From Dehalococcoidia bacterium (lineage in GTDB: Bacteria > Chloroflexota > Dehalococcoidia > Dehalococcoidales > W498): a DNA stretch of 64,000 nucleotides. How positions within the stretch are numbered: position 1 is the stretch's first letter; each line of letters opens with the position of its first letter. The position numbers were made by a program, and so were the translations under genes. The stretch spans positions 1 through 64,000 of the forward strand of contig DUEE01000016.1 of NCBI GenBank assembly GCA_011170285.1. Reading direction: 5' to 3'. The notes beneath the pieces were generated by a model that searched no databases, was not told the DNA's origin, and was given only the letters and a program-made list of their open reading frames with translations. Shown in pieces: positions 37,706 to 47,668 of this stretch.

Positions 37706-39219
37706 TACCGCTCAAATTTCAGGCATAGAATCCGTTTAGTATTATCGGTAACTTTTACCCTGTCATCTATGCGCCAGCCGACTACCCACAGGATGTGCTG
37801 TGGTGAGCAGACGATGGGGATTCGCTGGCGCCAGGCTTGAGGGATTTTGATATCAATCATAAACTCCCCCAGTTTCTTGGGCTGACTTAAACCCAGTGGT
37901 TGAAATCGGTCGCCGGGCTGGCGAGGTCGCACTGTTAGCTTATCACCAGTTTTATTACGGTCAAAGTGGGCGGTAAAGAGGTTATCTATCAACCACACCC
38001 CCTCGGTCCCCCTCTCCTTCCAAGGAGAGGGGGAAGAATAGTTAGTGAAGGGGCGAAGCCCCTTCACACTTCCCTTAATGAACGACGTGGTAGTAAAGTC
38101 CTCTCGGCTTAGAATGTTTGCCTCTATACGCCAGCCAGGTAGTAGAGTTTCACCAGGTATCTTTAGCTGGCACTCAGCACCTAGACTGGGGAAGGGGGAT
38201 AAAATGGATGGGTCAGTACCTATTAGGTATTTATCGTATTCTATGGAGAAGATTAAGCCTCCGGGCAGGTTGAGCCTTTTTCCGGCTGGCTTGGCTAGGG
38301 CGTCTATTATTTCTTCAATATGGCGTGCCTCAATATCCTTGAGGTTGCCCAGCAGCTTTTCTATAGAGGCTCGAAGCAGGTGGTGCTTTAGGGCAGAAGG
38401 TAACCCGAGAAATCTTTCCTTGTCTAAAATAATTGTATTTTCCAGCTTTTGAGCAACTTCACCCCATAATTGACCAATTTCTTTATCAAGGAAGGCAAGG
38501 TCATCACTGACACTGCGGGCGGTGCGGAGCAGTGCTTCAGACACCCCTGGGTTATAGCTCTGCAGGAGGGGTAGGAGCTGGTGCCGGACTCTATTTCTTA
38601 GAGGTGCTAACGAGAGGTTGGAGACATCAATTCGGGGCGCAAGCTGGTGATGATGGCAATAATCTGCTGTATCATGTCGGCTTACCGGCAAGAGAGGCCT
38701 TACTATAGTTAGGCTATTTCTAATTTGCTTCGGTTGCAATCCACAAAGCCCTCTGATTCCAGTTCCCCGTATTAGGTGCATCAGTATGGTCTCTATATGG
38801 TCGTCAATGGTGTGCCCTACTGCTACCCGGTCAGTGCCAATAGACTTGGCTACTTGAGCTAGGAAGGTATAGCGCACCTCACGAGCCGCCTCCTCTAATG
38901 AAATGTGTTGCTGGGCTTGATAATTCTTTACATCGCGCTGTTCTATAGTAGCTGAAATACCGAGTTGATGGACTAACTCGGAAACATACTGAGCGTCAGC
39001 CTCAGCCTCAGCCCCCCGCAGTTGATGGTTAAGGTGAGCTATATGTAGTCTTATATCCAGCTCCTCCCTGAGCTTAACCAGGATGTGGAGTAAGCAGACT
39101 GAATCCTGTCCACCAGATACTGCCACCAGCAGCTTGTCCTGGCTTGAGACCAGGTGATGCTCGCGGATGAAGTGCAGCACTCTCCGCTCCAGTGCTGGTG
39201 GTTTATTTTCCCTTACCAT
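37702..39219 (-). CDS. tilS: tRNA(Ile)-lysidine synthetase with in-frame repeat-derived insertion
   Basis: LLVAVSGGQDSVCLLHIL PP-loop; VAVGHTIDDHIETILMHLIRGTG; C-terminal LTVRPRQPGDRFQPLG. Confidence 0.92.
   Translation of the reverse strand: MVRENKPPALERRVLHFIREHHLVSSQDKLLVAVSGGQDSVCLLHILVKLREELDIRLHIAHLNHQLRGAEAEADAQYVSELVHQLGISATIEQRDVKNYQAQQHISLEEAAREVRYTFLAQVAKSIGTDRVAVGHTIDDHIETILMHLIRGTGIRGLCGLQPKQIRNSLTIVRPLLPVSRHDTADYCHHHQLAPRIDVSNLSLAPLRNRVRHQLLPLLQSYNPGVSEALLRTARSVSDDLAFLDKEIGQLWGEVAQKLENTIILDKERFLGLPSALKHHLLRASIEKLLGNLKDIEARHIEEIIDALAKPAGKRLNLPGGLIFSIEYDKYLIGTDPSILSPFPSLGAECQLKIPGETLLPGWRIEANILSREDFTTTSFIKGSVKGLRPFTNYSSPSPWKERGTEGVWLIDNLFTAHFDRNKTGDKLTVRPRQPGDRFQPLGLSQPKKLGEFMIDIKIPQAWRQRIPIVCSPQHILWVVGWRIDDRVKVTDNTKRILCLKFERY
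37984..38078 (-). repeat. Dispersed repeat copy 2 (inside tilS)
   Basis: Minus-strand aagtgtgaaggggcttcgccccttcactaactattcttccccctctccttggaaggagagggggaccgagggggtgtggttgataac; matches 33616-33712. Confidence 0.7.
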
Positions 39220-39487
39220 TAATTTCCCTTAGCGGTGCTGACAGTAGTCCGTAGGTCACCGTTAGAATAACAAAGTAAATAGTAACTATTGGGATTAGCG
39301 GTAAGATAAGCAGCCCGGCTAGCCTCAGGAAAAGATCACTGAATGCTAAGAGCATCAGCAGGATACCACCCATCCCTAAGTCAGCGAGGGACAGGTATCG
39401 CTTGACTTTAGCGTATTCTTTAGCTGTCTCCTGTCTTAGCTGGTTCAAGTTTGATTCTTCTATACGGCTTTCATTAGGAAGGGACAT
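39203..39487 (-). CDS. Small membrane protein (94 aa)
   Basis: Two TM segments; overlaps tilS start. Confidence 0.5.
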   Translation of the reverse strand: MSLPNESRIEESNLNQLRQETAKEYAKVKRYLSLADLGMGGILLMLLAFSDLFLRLAGLLILPLIPIVTIYFVILTVTYGLLSAPLREINGKGK

Positions 39488-39495
39488 ATTATTAA

Positions 39496-40143
39496 TTAAC
39501 TTGTTTTTGGGATTAGTTTGGTGCGGTTGATGGATTGGGGGCGATGGCTAAAACCTAGGGCGGCGGTAACCTGCTCCGGTCTTCCTGAACCCCTATTATC
39601 ACAATATAACCTCATACCTATAGTGCAATATTCATGGTGCCAGTCAATGAGCCACAGGTCATCAATTAAAGCCCTCAGGTCATACCTTCGGGGACCGGTA
39701 TCCCTCTGGTGTTGCCACGGCAGGTTCTTTACTGAGAGTAAGCTGTTGATGGCTGACTCTACATCCTTTTGCTCTTTTTCGGTTGCTACCTCAACTCTGT
39801 ATTCGGCATAGACAACCTGTGATTGCAAAGATGGCATGGTCAGGGCTATGGTATATACCTGTAGTATTTTGATGCCAGGCGGTAGCTGTTGGCTTACGGC
39901 GGCGGTGAAGAAGTGTGGCGAGACCCACTTGGTGCAAAAGATATCCATTAGCTCGGCTTCACTAGTTACTCCTATCGGTAGGGGTGCCGCTAGGGATATT
40001 CGGGGGTGGGGGCTAAAGCCTTCTGAGTAAGCCTGGGGTATCCCGGCTCGGTGAAGTGCTCTCACCCACAGGCGCATTATATCCAGGTGAGAGATGAACT
40101 TTACCTCTTGTCCTCGGCTGAATCTAATCCTCAGACGATGCAT
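39496..40143 (-). CDS. TIGR03936/DUF2344 family (radical SAM-associated) protein
   Basis: RIRFSRGQEVKFISHLDIMRLWVRALHRAGIPQAYSEGFSPHPRISLAAPLPIGVTSEAELMDI. Confidence 0.9.
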   Translation of the reverse strand: MHRLRIRFSRGQEVKFISHLDIMRLWVRALHRAGIPQAYSEGFSPHPRISLAAPLPIGVTSEAELMDIFCTKWVSPHFFTAAVSQQLPPGIKILQVYTIALTMPSLQSQVVYAEYRVEVATEKEQKDVESAINSLLSVKNLPWQHQRDTGPRRYDLRALIDDLWLIDWHHEYCTIGMRLYCDNRGSGRPEQVTAALGFSHRPQSINRTKLIPKTS

Positions 40144-41401
40144 GTTCTTCCTTGGTCAATAGAATCTCCTCAATTTTTACCCCTCGCATTTTTGTTATCA
40201 CCAGCTTCAAGCCCTTATACTTTAGCTGTTCCCCCCGTTTAGGTATTCGTCCTAAAAGGTCGAGGACAAAGCCAGCTACAGTCTCATAATCGCCCTCGGG
40301 TAACTCCAGTTCCATCTCTTCATTGACTTCCTCAATACGCATGCTGCCGTCGATTTGGAAGGTATATTCATTGATTGCTTCATAATCCTTTTCTACTGCG
40401 GCTAGCTCGTCTCCTACCGGACCGACAATTTCCTCAACTAGCCGGCTGAGGCTGGCTATGCCCGCTGTGCCGCCAAATTCATCCACAACCACGCACATCC
40501 GGTAATTCTTATCACGCATCTCAGCAAAGAGTTTGTTGATGTGCTTGGTTTCGGGGGTAAAATAAGCAGGGCGGACTAGGTCGTCAATGGTACTCTGGTT
40601 ATTGATAGTACCATTAGCCTGAGCCATAAGCACATCTTTTACCGACAGGATTCCGACCACATTATCCATATTATCCTGATATACAGGGAAGCGAGATAGG
40701 GGAGATTCAGCATAGAGGGTAAGGAAATCGGCTAGTTTAGAGCCTTGTTCTATACAGACCACCTCCGGGCGTGGCACCATGACCTCACGGACGGGTCGGT
40801 TCCCAAAATCAAAAACCTTGTGTAGCATCTCAGCCTCAGTCTCCTCTACTGTCCCCTCTTTGTGTCCCACTGATATCATGGTGCGAATTTCTTCCGCGCT
40901 AGCCAAAGACCTGGGCACCGTTGCCCCTCCCAACAGTTTACTTAATCCTGAGGCTATCCAGCTCAGCACTGCCACAAATGGGGTAAATAGCCACGATATC
41001 ACCTCTATTGGGCGAGCAAAGATTAGAGATAGCCTCTCCGCGTGCCGGGTAGCTATGGTTTTAGGTGTAGTTTCGCAGAATATCAGGAGTAGGATGGTTA
41101 CTCCGATGGTAGCAATCAGTACCCCCCGCTCTTGCCCCCAGACAGAGACTGCCAAAATGGTGGCTAGGGCGGCAGCCGCAGTGTTGGCAAAGTTGTTGCC
41201 CAGCAGGATGGTTGATAGCAGTCTCTCTGGTCGCTGGAGCATCTTGGCTACTCGGTCTGCCCCGTTTACCTTGGTGCTAACCATATGCTCCATCCTTATC
41301 CTCTGCAAGGCAATAAAGGCTGTTTCTGAACTGGAAAAGAAAGCTGATAATAGTAGACAAACAAAAAGAAACACTATGTATAGTGTTTCAACACCGGACA
41401 T
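40124..41401 (-). CDS. CNNM/CorC hemolysin-family membrane protein with CBS domains
   Basis: LLSAFFSSSETAFIALQRIRMEH, VREVMVPRPEVVCIEQ, MCVVVDEFGGTAGIASL. Confidence 0.92.
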   Translation of the reverse strand: MSGVETLYIVFLFVCLLLSAFFSSSETAFIALQRIRMEHMVSTKVNGADRVAKMLQRPERLLSTILLGNNFANTAAAALATILAVSVWGQERGVLIATIGVTILLLIFCETTPKTIATRHAERLSLIFARPIEVISWLFTPFVAVLSWIASGLSKLLGGATVPRSLASAEEIRTMISVGHKEGTVEETEAEMLHKVFDFGNRPVREVMVPRPEVVCIEQGSKLADFLTLYAESPLSRFPVYQDNMDNVVGILSVKDVLMAQANGTINNQSTIDDLVRPAYFTPETKHINKLFAEMRDKNYRMCVVVDEFGGTAGIASLSRLVEEIVGPVGDELAAVEKDYEAINEYTFQIDGSMRIEEVNEEMELELPEGDYETVAGFVLDLLGRIPKRGEQLKYKGLKLVITKMRGVKIEEILLTKEEHASSED

Positions 41402-41833
41402 GTAGCATCACCCCACTCTTAATAATAATTGAATAAGACCCCTCACTGTCCTTATAATCATCATATCATTGGCTAATAGTTGTGTCAAAGGAACAAGGTT
41501 GCGAGGCAACCTATCCTCCCTATTCTTGATTCTACTATAAGCCTACAATATAATCTGGCAACAAGAGTTAACTTGCTGCTGTTCTGGTCCGGACCTATTG
41601 GCATTGGTATTTTCCTTGCTCTCTTAGGCACCTTCCTCTGGCTGCTCGCGAAAGCTGATGAGGTTAGTAAGCATACCAAAGCAATGGTAAAGGAAAAGGG
41701 GCTGGAGAAGAAGAAGGAATGACTGCCTCCAGCGAAAGCATATTGCTAAATTCACGGTAAAGAGGTCGTCTACAGTATTTCGCCAGAGACTTATGCCTAT
41801 TTCGCTAACAGTGTCTATGCTATAATCTGAAGT

Positions 41834-42814
41834 ATGAAAATCCTGGGTATTGAGACCTCCTGTGATGAAACAGCAGCCGCCGTGGTAGAAGATGGGGTTA
41901 AAATTTTGTCCAATCAGATTGCCTCTCAGGTGGAGCTCCATGCCCGCTACGGGGGGATTGTGCCCGAGGTAGCCTCCAGGCAGCATATTCTGGCTATTAT
42001 TCCCATAATAGAGCAGGCGATGTCTGAGGCTGAGGCTACCTGGGATGATTTGGATGGCATTGCGGTTACCATTGGACCGGGGCTGGCTGGCTCACTGCTG
42101 GTAGGGGTAAATGTGGCTAAGGCTATTGCTTTAGCTCACGGCTTGCCTATTACTGGGGTTAATCACCTTGAGGGTCATATTTATGCTAACTGGCTAACTA
42201 ATTCTACCCCTCGCTTCCCTCTGGTGTGTATCATTGTTTCTGGTGGACATAGTGATTTGGTACTGATGAGAGGGAACGGCGATTATGTGGTATTGGGGCG
42301 AACACGGGATGATGCTGCCGGCGAAGCCTTTGACAAAGCCGCCAGGATATTGGGACTGGGCTACCCCGGTGGTCCAGCCATTCAAGAGGCAGCTAGAAAT
42401 GGAAATGCTAGCTCTATTCAGCTACCCCGTGCCTGGCTAAAGGGGACTAGCGACTTCAGTTTCAGCGGTGTCAAAACAGCCCTGCTACGCCTGGTGGAAG
42501 GGGGTAAGGTTTTATCTAAGGCTGATGGCGCTGCTAGCTTTCAGGAGGCAGTGATTGATGTCCTGGTTACCAAAACGATAGCCGTAGCCAAAGAGCATCG
42601 GGTGAAGCAGATTTTGCTGGCCGGTGGGGTAGCATCAAATGAGCTACTTCGTGAATGGTTAGTGAAAAATTCATCCATTCCGGTTCGGTTTCCTGAGCCG
42701 GTATTATGCACTGATAATGCAGCCATGATTGCTGCCTGCGGCTACTTTCGGTTCAAGGCAGGTAAGGTAGACGGCTTAGACTTGGATGTGATTCCCAGCC
42801 TCAGACTGGGTTAA
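41834..42814 (+). CDS. tsaD: tRNA N6-adenosine threonylcarbamoyltransferase
   Basis: [50 protein letters not shown]. Confidence 0.96.
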   Translation: MKILGIETSCDETAAAVVEDGVKILSNQIASQVELHARYGGIVPEVASRQHILAIIPIIEQAMSEAEATWDDLDGIAVTIGPGLAGSLLVGVNVAKAIALAHGLPITGVNHLEGHIYANWLTNSTPRFPLVCIIVSGGHSDLVLMRGNGDYVVLGRTRDDAAGEAFDKAARILGLGYPGGPAIQEAARNGNASSIQLPRAWLKGTSDFSFSGVKTALLRLVEGGKVLSKADGAASFQEAVIDVLVTKTIAVAKEHRVKQILLAGGVASNELLREWLVKNSSIPVRFPEPVLCTDNAAMIAACGYFRFKAGKVDGLDLDVIPSLRLG

Positions 42815-44155
42815 AGGGCAACAGTTACACCTGCCCTGAGTGCATAGTGTATTATAGATATGGATTAGTCCTTGCTGCCGCTGGGCTGAATTAACCAGGC
42901 TACTGCTTAGCCCAAGCTGGCCGGTCATATGTCTTACTATGGAGTTTACTACTAGCTTAGGGTAGCGGTGATAAAGGTCAAAGACTTTCCTCTCAATTTC
43001 TGGTCGGCAGGTAAGCCGGCTCCAGGCAACCATGAAGGGAAGGAGCACATTCACGGCAATATCAGCCGCTCGACTACTACCGAGTAGGGTTGGACTTTTA
43101 ATTCTACTACCTGAGCTAAAGTCAAAGTGGCTTGACCAATAACCACTGGCGGTAACCACTAATCCCTTTTCTAATATGTAGGGGTTTTGGCTGAGAGCTG
43201 CTTCCTTTACCGTATTTACTACCCCGTCAAATATCCCTTGTTGCCGGTAGCGGACTATGATATAGCTCATGGCTACTAGGCGACGAACCGGGAAGTTGCT
43301 TGGTCTGACCTTGAACAGGTGCCAGTCATTATATGACATTGCCCCCGTATGGTAAGAAGAAGCCCATAGCCTAGCCAATTTGTCTATCCATTCACCATCT
43401 AATTCACCCTTCTGGTGCCAATGGGAGCGCTGTGAGGGCAGTAGTCCAGCCGTTCCCAGTAATAGAGCCTGTTGTCGGGCAAGACATTCCTCGTCTGATA
43501 TTTCCCCTTGAGTCACAGATTCTAAAATCTGGAGTGGCAACCTTCGAGCCAGCTCCAGGAAGGGGAGTTTATTCTTGGAGTAACCTAGAGCTCCCATTAT
43601 CCCTTGGTAAAGGCATTGACTTGCCTCCAGTTGAGCTAAATTGGCTTGAAACTTGGTAGCCTTGAATAAAAACCGCTCCGTCCCGGCACTGTCTAGAAAT
43701 TCGGCCATTTTATCTGTGGACACATGTTCTATGTTTTTGAAGCCAGGCATACCCGAATTGGTTGGGTTATATACCCGGTGGAACCGCTGGCTAATTGGGC
43801 TTTTTATGTATTTATCTAGCACCAGAATAGGAGCACCTTTACCATTCTCAAGAATGGTAGCCTTACTGTCATGCCACATCACTACATGCAGGATTACCCG
43901 GTTATAGGCTGGGTCGTGGTGGTGTTGATGACTCTGCCAACCGCTAGATTTAACATGAACTTCTATATCCCCCTTTATTAACCCTTGACTGGTGGTAATA
44001 ACCGCATCTCTGAAATCAGCACCTCGGTCATCATTAATTCTTCCCGGGTAGATTATCTTTATTGGCTCGCCCCCTTCAGTGGTTAGCTCGGTTCTATATC
44101 GTAACAGCCGCTGCCAGATTTTAATAACTTGACTCTCCGGAAGATTGTTTATCAA
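42776..44155 (-). CDS. DUF2851 family protein; probable TTG start at 44155
   Basis: [43 protein letters not shown]-track N-terminus (to 44398) is largely repeat-derived; 3' end overlaps tsaD convergently. Confidence 0.75.
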   Translation of the reverse strand: MINNLPESQVIKIWQRLLRYRTELTTEGGEPIKIIYPGRINDDRGADFRDAVITTSQGLIKGDIEVHVKSSGWQSHQHHHDPAYNRVILHVVMWHDSKATILENGKGAPILVLDKYIKSPISQRFHRVYNPTNSGMPGFKNIEHVSTDKMAEFLDSAGTERFLFKATKFQANLAQLEASQCLYQGIMGALGYSKNKLPFLELARRLPLQILESVTQGEISDEECLARQQALLLGTAGLLPSQRSHWHQKGELDGEWIDKLARLWASSYHTGAMSYNDWHLFKVRPSNFPVRRLVAMSYIIVRYRQQGIFDGVVNTVKEAALSQNPYILEKGLVVTASGYWSSHFDFSSGSRIKSPTLLGSSRAADIAVNVLLPFMVAWSRLTCRPEIERKVFDLYHRYPKLVVNSIVRHMTGQLGLSSSLVNSAQRQQGLIHIYNTLCTQGRCNCCPLTQSEAGNHIQV

Positions 44156-44167
44156 CCTACCCCCTTT
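44142..44167 (-). repeat. Dispersed repeat copy 3 (end fragment) at DUF2851 start
   Basis: Minus strand AAAGGGGGTAGGTTGATAAACAATCT, close to AGGGGGTGAGGTTGATAAACAACCTC at 50.8 kb. Confidence 0.6.
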
Positions 44168-44250
44168 ACGAGGCTGTCTGAAAATTACAGAAAACATACC
44201 TTTGTAATTCCGAGCCGAAGCTCTGACCCTGAACAAAGTGAAGGGGAAGA

Positions 44251-44314
44251 GGCAGCGTGGCAATCTCACTAAGCTTTTTGGGATTGCTTCAGGGATTCGC
44301 CCTTCACAATGACA
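44251..44314 (-). repeat. Intergenic GTCATTGYGAAGGGCGAATCCCTGAAGCAATCC-type repeat
   Basis: Minus strand gtcattgtgaagggcgaatccctgaagcaatccc...agattgccacgctgcc. Confidence 0.6.
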
Positions 44315-44554
44315 AAAGAGAAATAGGATAATTTCTGGACAGCGTCTAAAGCACCCAGAAAACTCTTCATTTCCCTGGGAACCCGCTCTATCCCCCACCT
44401 TTATATCAGGGAAGGGGAATCATTCATATACTAGTAGTCCTACCTCTCTATAAATTCCCTATTACGTAACACGCTATCGTGTATTGCCAGTCTAATGAAG
44501 ACGGTTTAGCCAAAGCAAACCGCCTAGTTTACAGCTGATTTAATTAACACCCCT

Positions 44555-45064
44555 TTAGTTTAACGACATATCAAGCTCCTGCTTAAATGCCTGGTAAGCT
44601 GGCTCATCAAACAGGGTAAAAATTACCCTTTTTAGTCCTGTTTTTCTGGCTGAGTGCTGGCGCACTTCACCAATCATTATCCTAGCGCATTCATCTATGG
44701 GGAAACCGCCGACACCGGTGCCTAAGGCAGGGAAGGCGATGCTCTTTATACCAAGCTCATCAGCTCTAAGTAGACTATTTTTGGTTGCCTGTCTAATGTA
44801 TTCCGCATCAGTCTTCAGGTCTTGCCCCATCACTGCGGCATGGATAATGTACTTTGTTTTTAGCTTACAGGCTCCGGTGACTATTGCCTCTCCGATAGGG
44901 ATAGGTCCCTTTTTAACCGCCTCGTCCTCTATTTCTTTACCCCCGGCTCTCCTTATCGCTCCAGCTACCCCGCCACCCATCCACAGCCCGTTATTAGCCG
45001 CGTTTACCAGAGCATCAAGCTCAAGTTGGGTAATATCCCCTTTGTAGACCTCAATTTTAGTCAT
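44555..45064 (-). CDS. Macro domain (ADP-ribose-binding/hydrolase) protein
   Basis: EVYKGDITQLELDALVNAANNGLWMGGGVAGAIRRAGG; SIAFPALGTGVGGFPIDECARIM. Confidence 0.93.
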   Translation of the reverse strand: MTKIEVYKGDITQLELDALVNAANNGLWMGGGVAGAIRRAGGKEIEDEAVKKGPIPIGEAIVTGACKLKTKYIIHAAVMGQDLKTDAEYIRQATKNSLLRADELGIKSIAFPALGTGVGGFPIDECARIMIGEVRQHSARKTGLKRVIFTLFDEPAYQAFKQELDMSLN

Positions 45065-45075
45065 TTATTATCACA

Positions 45076-45104
45076 ATTATACACGAAACCGTGTATAATG
45101 TCAA
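45076..45104 (-). promoter_or_regulatory. Promoter with embedded operator for macro-domain gene
   Basis: Minus strand TTGACA-N17-TATAAT containing the inverted repeat TATACACG-gttt-CGTGTATA. Confidence 0.75.
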
Positions 45105-45346
45105 AGTATTTGGGGTTTGTTTGATGGGGTAGCCTTGTATTCGAACTGGGCTCGTTCGGCAACAATGGAAAGAAGGGTAGATGAGGCACCGCGGGGTTCA
45201 TACCTACCCGTCTCCCATTCACTTATTGTTTGCTGACGCGTGCCCAGTTGGGCTGCCAGTTCACGCTGGGTTAGACCAAGGTGATGCCTTAAGGCTTGGA
45301 TGTGCTCCCTATCCCATTGTGGCCTGTTCACTTTGCGGTTACTCAT
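45101..45346 (-). CDS. XRE-family helix-turn-helix regulator
   Basis: QALRHHLGLTQRELAAQLGTRQQTISEWETGRYEPRG; ATG at 45346 preferred to TTG 45352. Confidence 0.85.
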   Translation of the reverse strand: MSNRKVNRPQWDREHIQALRHHLGLTQRELAAQLGTRQQTISEWETGRYEPRGASSTLLSIVAERAQFEYKATPSNKPQIL

Positions 45347-45352
45347 AATCAA

Positions 45353-45381
45353 ATTTTACACGTTACAGCGTATATTGTCAA
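45353..45381 (-). promoter_or_regulatory. Promoter with operator-like repeat for XRE gene
   Basis: Minus strand TTGACA-N17-TAAAAT containing ATATACGCTGTAACGTGTA. Confidence 0.72.
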
Positions 45382-45556
45382 AATAAGGCATATAACTTAA
45401 TTATAGCCAAGATAGAAAATTATAGTAAAAGAACTATTAATAGAGAAATAAAGGTTAAACTAGGCTGTAAAATACCTCCTAGTAGATGACACTGACTGTA
45501 AATAGACATATATGGGGTTGCGACATATGTTTGCCTGCGCTATTATTATAAGGCTG

Positions 45557-45583
45557 TTAGCAGTCTCAGGGTGAGAGTGCTAA
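45557..45583 (+). promoter_or_regulatory. CIRCE element (HrcA operator)
   Basis: TTAGCAGTC-TCAGGGTGA-GAGTGCTAA; one mismatch to TTAGCACTC-N9-GAGTGCTAA; upstream of groES. Confidence 0.93.
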
Positions 45584-45629
45584 TAATCGAGTTCTAAGTG
45601 GTTAATTGAACTAGAAAAGGAGGAATGGA

Positions 45630-45923
45630 ATGGAGGTTAAGCTTCAACCACTGGCTGACCGGATAATAGTCAAGCCTATTGAAAAGGAGGAGGTGACCAA
45701 GGGAGGGATTGTATTGCCTGATACAGCTAAGGAGAAACCCCAGGAGGGGGAGGTTATTGCGGTTGGTCCAGGCAGGTTATCCGATGATGGAAAGCGGATA
45801 GCTATAGATGTTAATGTAGGTGACAAGGTAATTTATGCTAAGTATGGAGGCAGCGAGATTAAGATTGATGGTGAGGAACTGGTGATATTGCGTGAAAGTG
45901 ATATTTTGGCTAAGAGAACTTAA
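45630..45923 (+). CDS. groES: Co-chaperonin GroES
   Basis: [44 protein letters not shown]. Confidence 0.97.
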   Translation: MEVKLQPLADRIIVKPIEKEEVTKGGIVLPDTAKEKPQEGEVIAVGPGRLSDDGKRIAIDVNVGDKVIYAKYGGSEIKIDGEELVILRESDILAKRT

Positions 45924-45958
45924 ATAACAAGTCAAGTTAGGAAGTAAGGAGGAAAAGA

Positions 45959-47575
45959 ATGGCTAAACAGATTATATATGATGCGGAGGCTAGGCAATCT
46001 CTAAAGAAGGGGATGGATGCGTTAGCCAATGCAGTCAAGGTAACCTTGGGGCCTAAGGGCCATTGTGTAGTTCTGGATAAGAAATTTGGTTCACCAGTGG
46101 TAATTAATGATGGGGTCACTATTGCCAAGGACATTGAGCTCCCTGAACCCTTTGAGAACGTTGGTGCCCAGTTAATTAAGGAAGCAGCTAGTAAGACAAA
46201 TGATGCTTGTGGGGATGGTACTACTACATCGACGATTCTGGCTCAGGCTATGATTACTGAGGGCTTTAAGAATATAACGGCCGGGGCTGACCCCATGGCG
46301 ATAAAGAGAGGTATTGAGAAGGCAACAGAGGCGATTGTTGACGAGCTTAAGAAGCTATCTACCGAGGTGAGCGAGAAGGAGCAGATTGCCCAGGTGGGTA
46401 CTATCACCGCTGTTGACCCAGAGATTGGCAATTTAATAGCTGAGGTGATGGAAAGAGTAGGCAAGGACGGGGTTATTACTGTTGAGGAGTCCAAGGGTAT
46501 AAAGTATGAGATAGAGTATGTTGAGGGGATGCAAATAGACCGTGGTTACATTAGCCCTTATTTTGTAACTAATGCCGAGCGGATGGAAGCAGTGATAGAT
46601 GAAGCCTATATACTTATCACTACCAAAAAACTCTCATCTATGTCCGAACTTTTACCGGCTCTGGAGAAGATATTGCAGGTGTCAAAGAATCTGTATATTG
46701 TAGCTGAAGATATAGACGGTGAAGCCTTAGCTACGCTAGTGGTTAATAAATTGCGGGGCTCGCTTAATATTTTGGCAACTAAGGCTCCCGGTTTTGGTGA
46801 CAGGCGTAAGGACATGCTAGAGGATATGGCAATTCTTACCGGAGGCAAGGTGATTTCGGATGAGCTAGGGCGTAAGCTGGAGTCGGTTACGGTGGATGAT
46901 CTAGGCAGGGCTCGTCGGGTAAGTGCCGACAAGGATAATACTACTATTATTGAAGGTAAAGGCTCGGAAGAGGCCCTTAAAGGGAGAATCAAGCAGATTA
47001 AGGCTCTAATAGAAGATACTACCTCTGATTATGATCGGGAGAAGCTCCAGGAGAGGCAGGCAAAGCTGACCGGCGGAGTGGCTTTAATTAAAGTTGGAGC
47101 GGCTACCGAGGTTGAGCTTAAGGAGAAGAAGCACCGAGTTGAGGATGCACTATCAGCCACCCGAGCCGCAGTAGAGGAAGGCATTCTGCCTGGTGGTGGC
47201 GTCGCTTTACTCAATGCAGTTAAGGTGTTGGATAAGGTAGAGGTTATTGGAGACGAAGCTACCGGGGTTAATGTGGTTAGGAAAGCCATAGATGAGCCAA
47301 TTCGCTGGATTGCCATAAATGCCGGTAAGGATGGATCAGTAATAGTGGATGCGGTTAAGAAGAGCCCAGACGGGTTCGGTTACGATGCGGCAGCTGACCA
47401 ATTTGGTGATATGGTAAAAGCAGGCATCATTGATCCAACCAAGGTAGTAAGGTCTGCCTTGGAAAATGCAGCTAGTATTGCGGCTATGACTTTGGTTACT
47501 GAATCAGTAGTTACCGATCTCCCGGCGAAGGAGAAAACAACGGAAATGCCTCCTGGTGGCTATGGGGGATATTAA
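45959..47575 (+). CDS. groEL: Chaperonin GroEL
   Basis: [54 protein letters not shown]. Confidence 0.97.
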   Translation: MAKQIIYDAEARQSLKKGMDALANAVKVTLGPKGHCVVLDKKFGSPVVINDGVTIAKDIELPEPFENVGAQLIKEAASKTNDACGDGTTTSTILAQAMITEGFKNITAGADPMAIKRGIEKATEAIVDELKKLSTEVSEKEQIAQVGTITAVDPEIGNLIAEVMERVGKDGVITVEESKGIKYEIEYVEGMQIDRGYISPYFVTNAERMEAVIDEAYILITTKKLSSMSELLPALEKILQVSKNLYIVAEDIDGEALATLVVNKLRGSLNILATKAPGFGDRRKDMLEDMAILTGGKVISDELGRKLESVTVDDLGRARRVSADKDNTTIIEGKGSEEALKGRIKQIKALIEDTTSDYDREKLQERQAKLTGGVALIKVGAATEVELKEKKHRVEDALSATRAAVEEGILPGGGVALLNAVKVLDKVEVIGDEATGVNVVRKAIDEPIRWIAINAGKDGSVIVDAVKKSPDGFGYDAAADQFGDMVKAGIIDPTKVVRSALENAASIAAMTLVTESVVTDLPAKEKTTEMPPGGYGGY

Positions 47576-47598
47576 TTAGGATTACTTATTAACCTTAT

Positions 47599-47633
47599 CC
47601 CCTTCCCCTTAAAAAGGGGGAGGGGATAATAAT
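47599..47633 (+). terminator. Probable groESL terminator
   Basis: CCCCTTCCCCTT-aaa-AAGGGGGAGGGG followed by ATAATAATTTT. Confidence 0.6.
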
Positions 47634-47668
47634 TTTGAGAGGGTAAACCCCTCTTTAGCTCTTGGCTC

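Noticed and set aside
40779-41405. 208-aa plus-strand ORF
   Set aside because: Antisense to the CNNM/CorC gene; no recognisable protein features.
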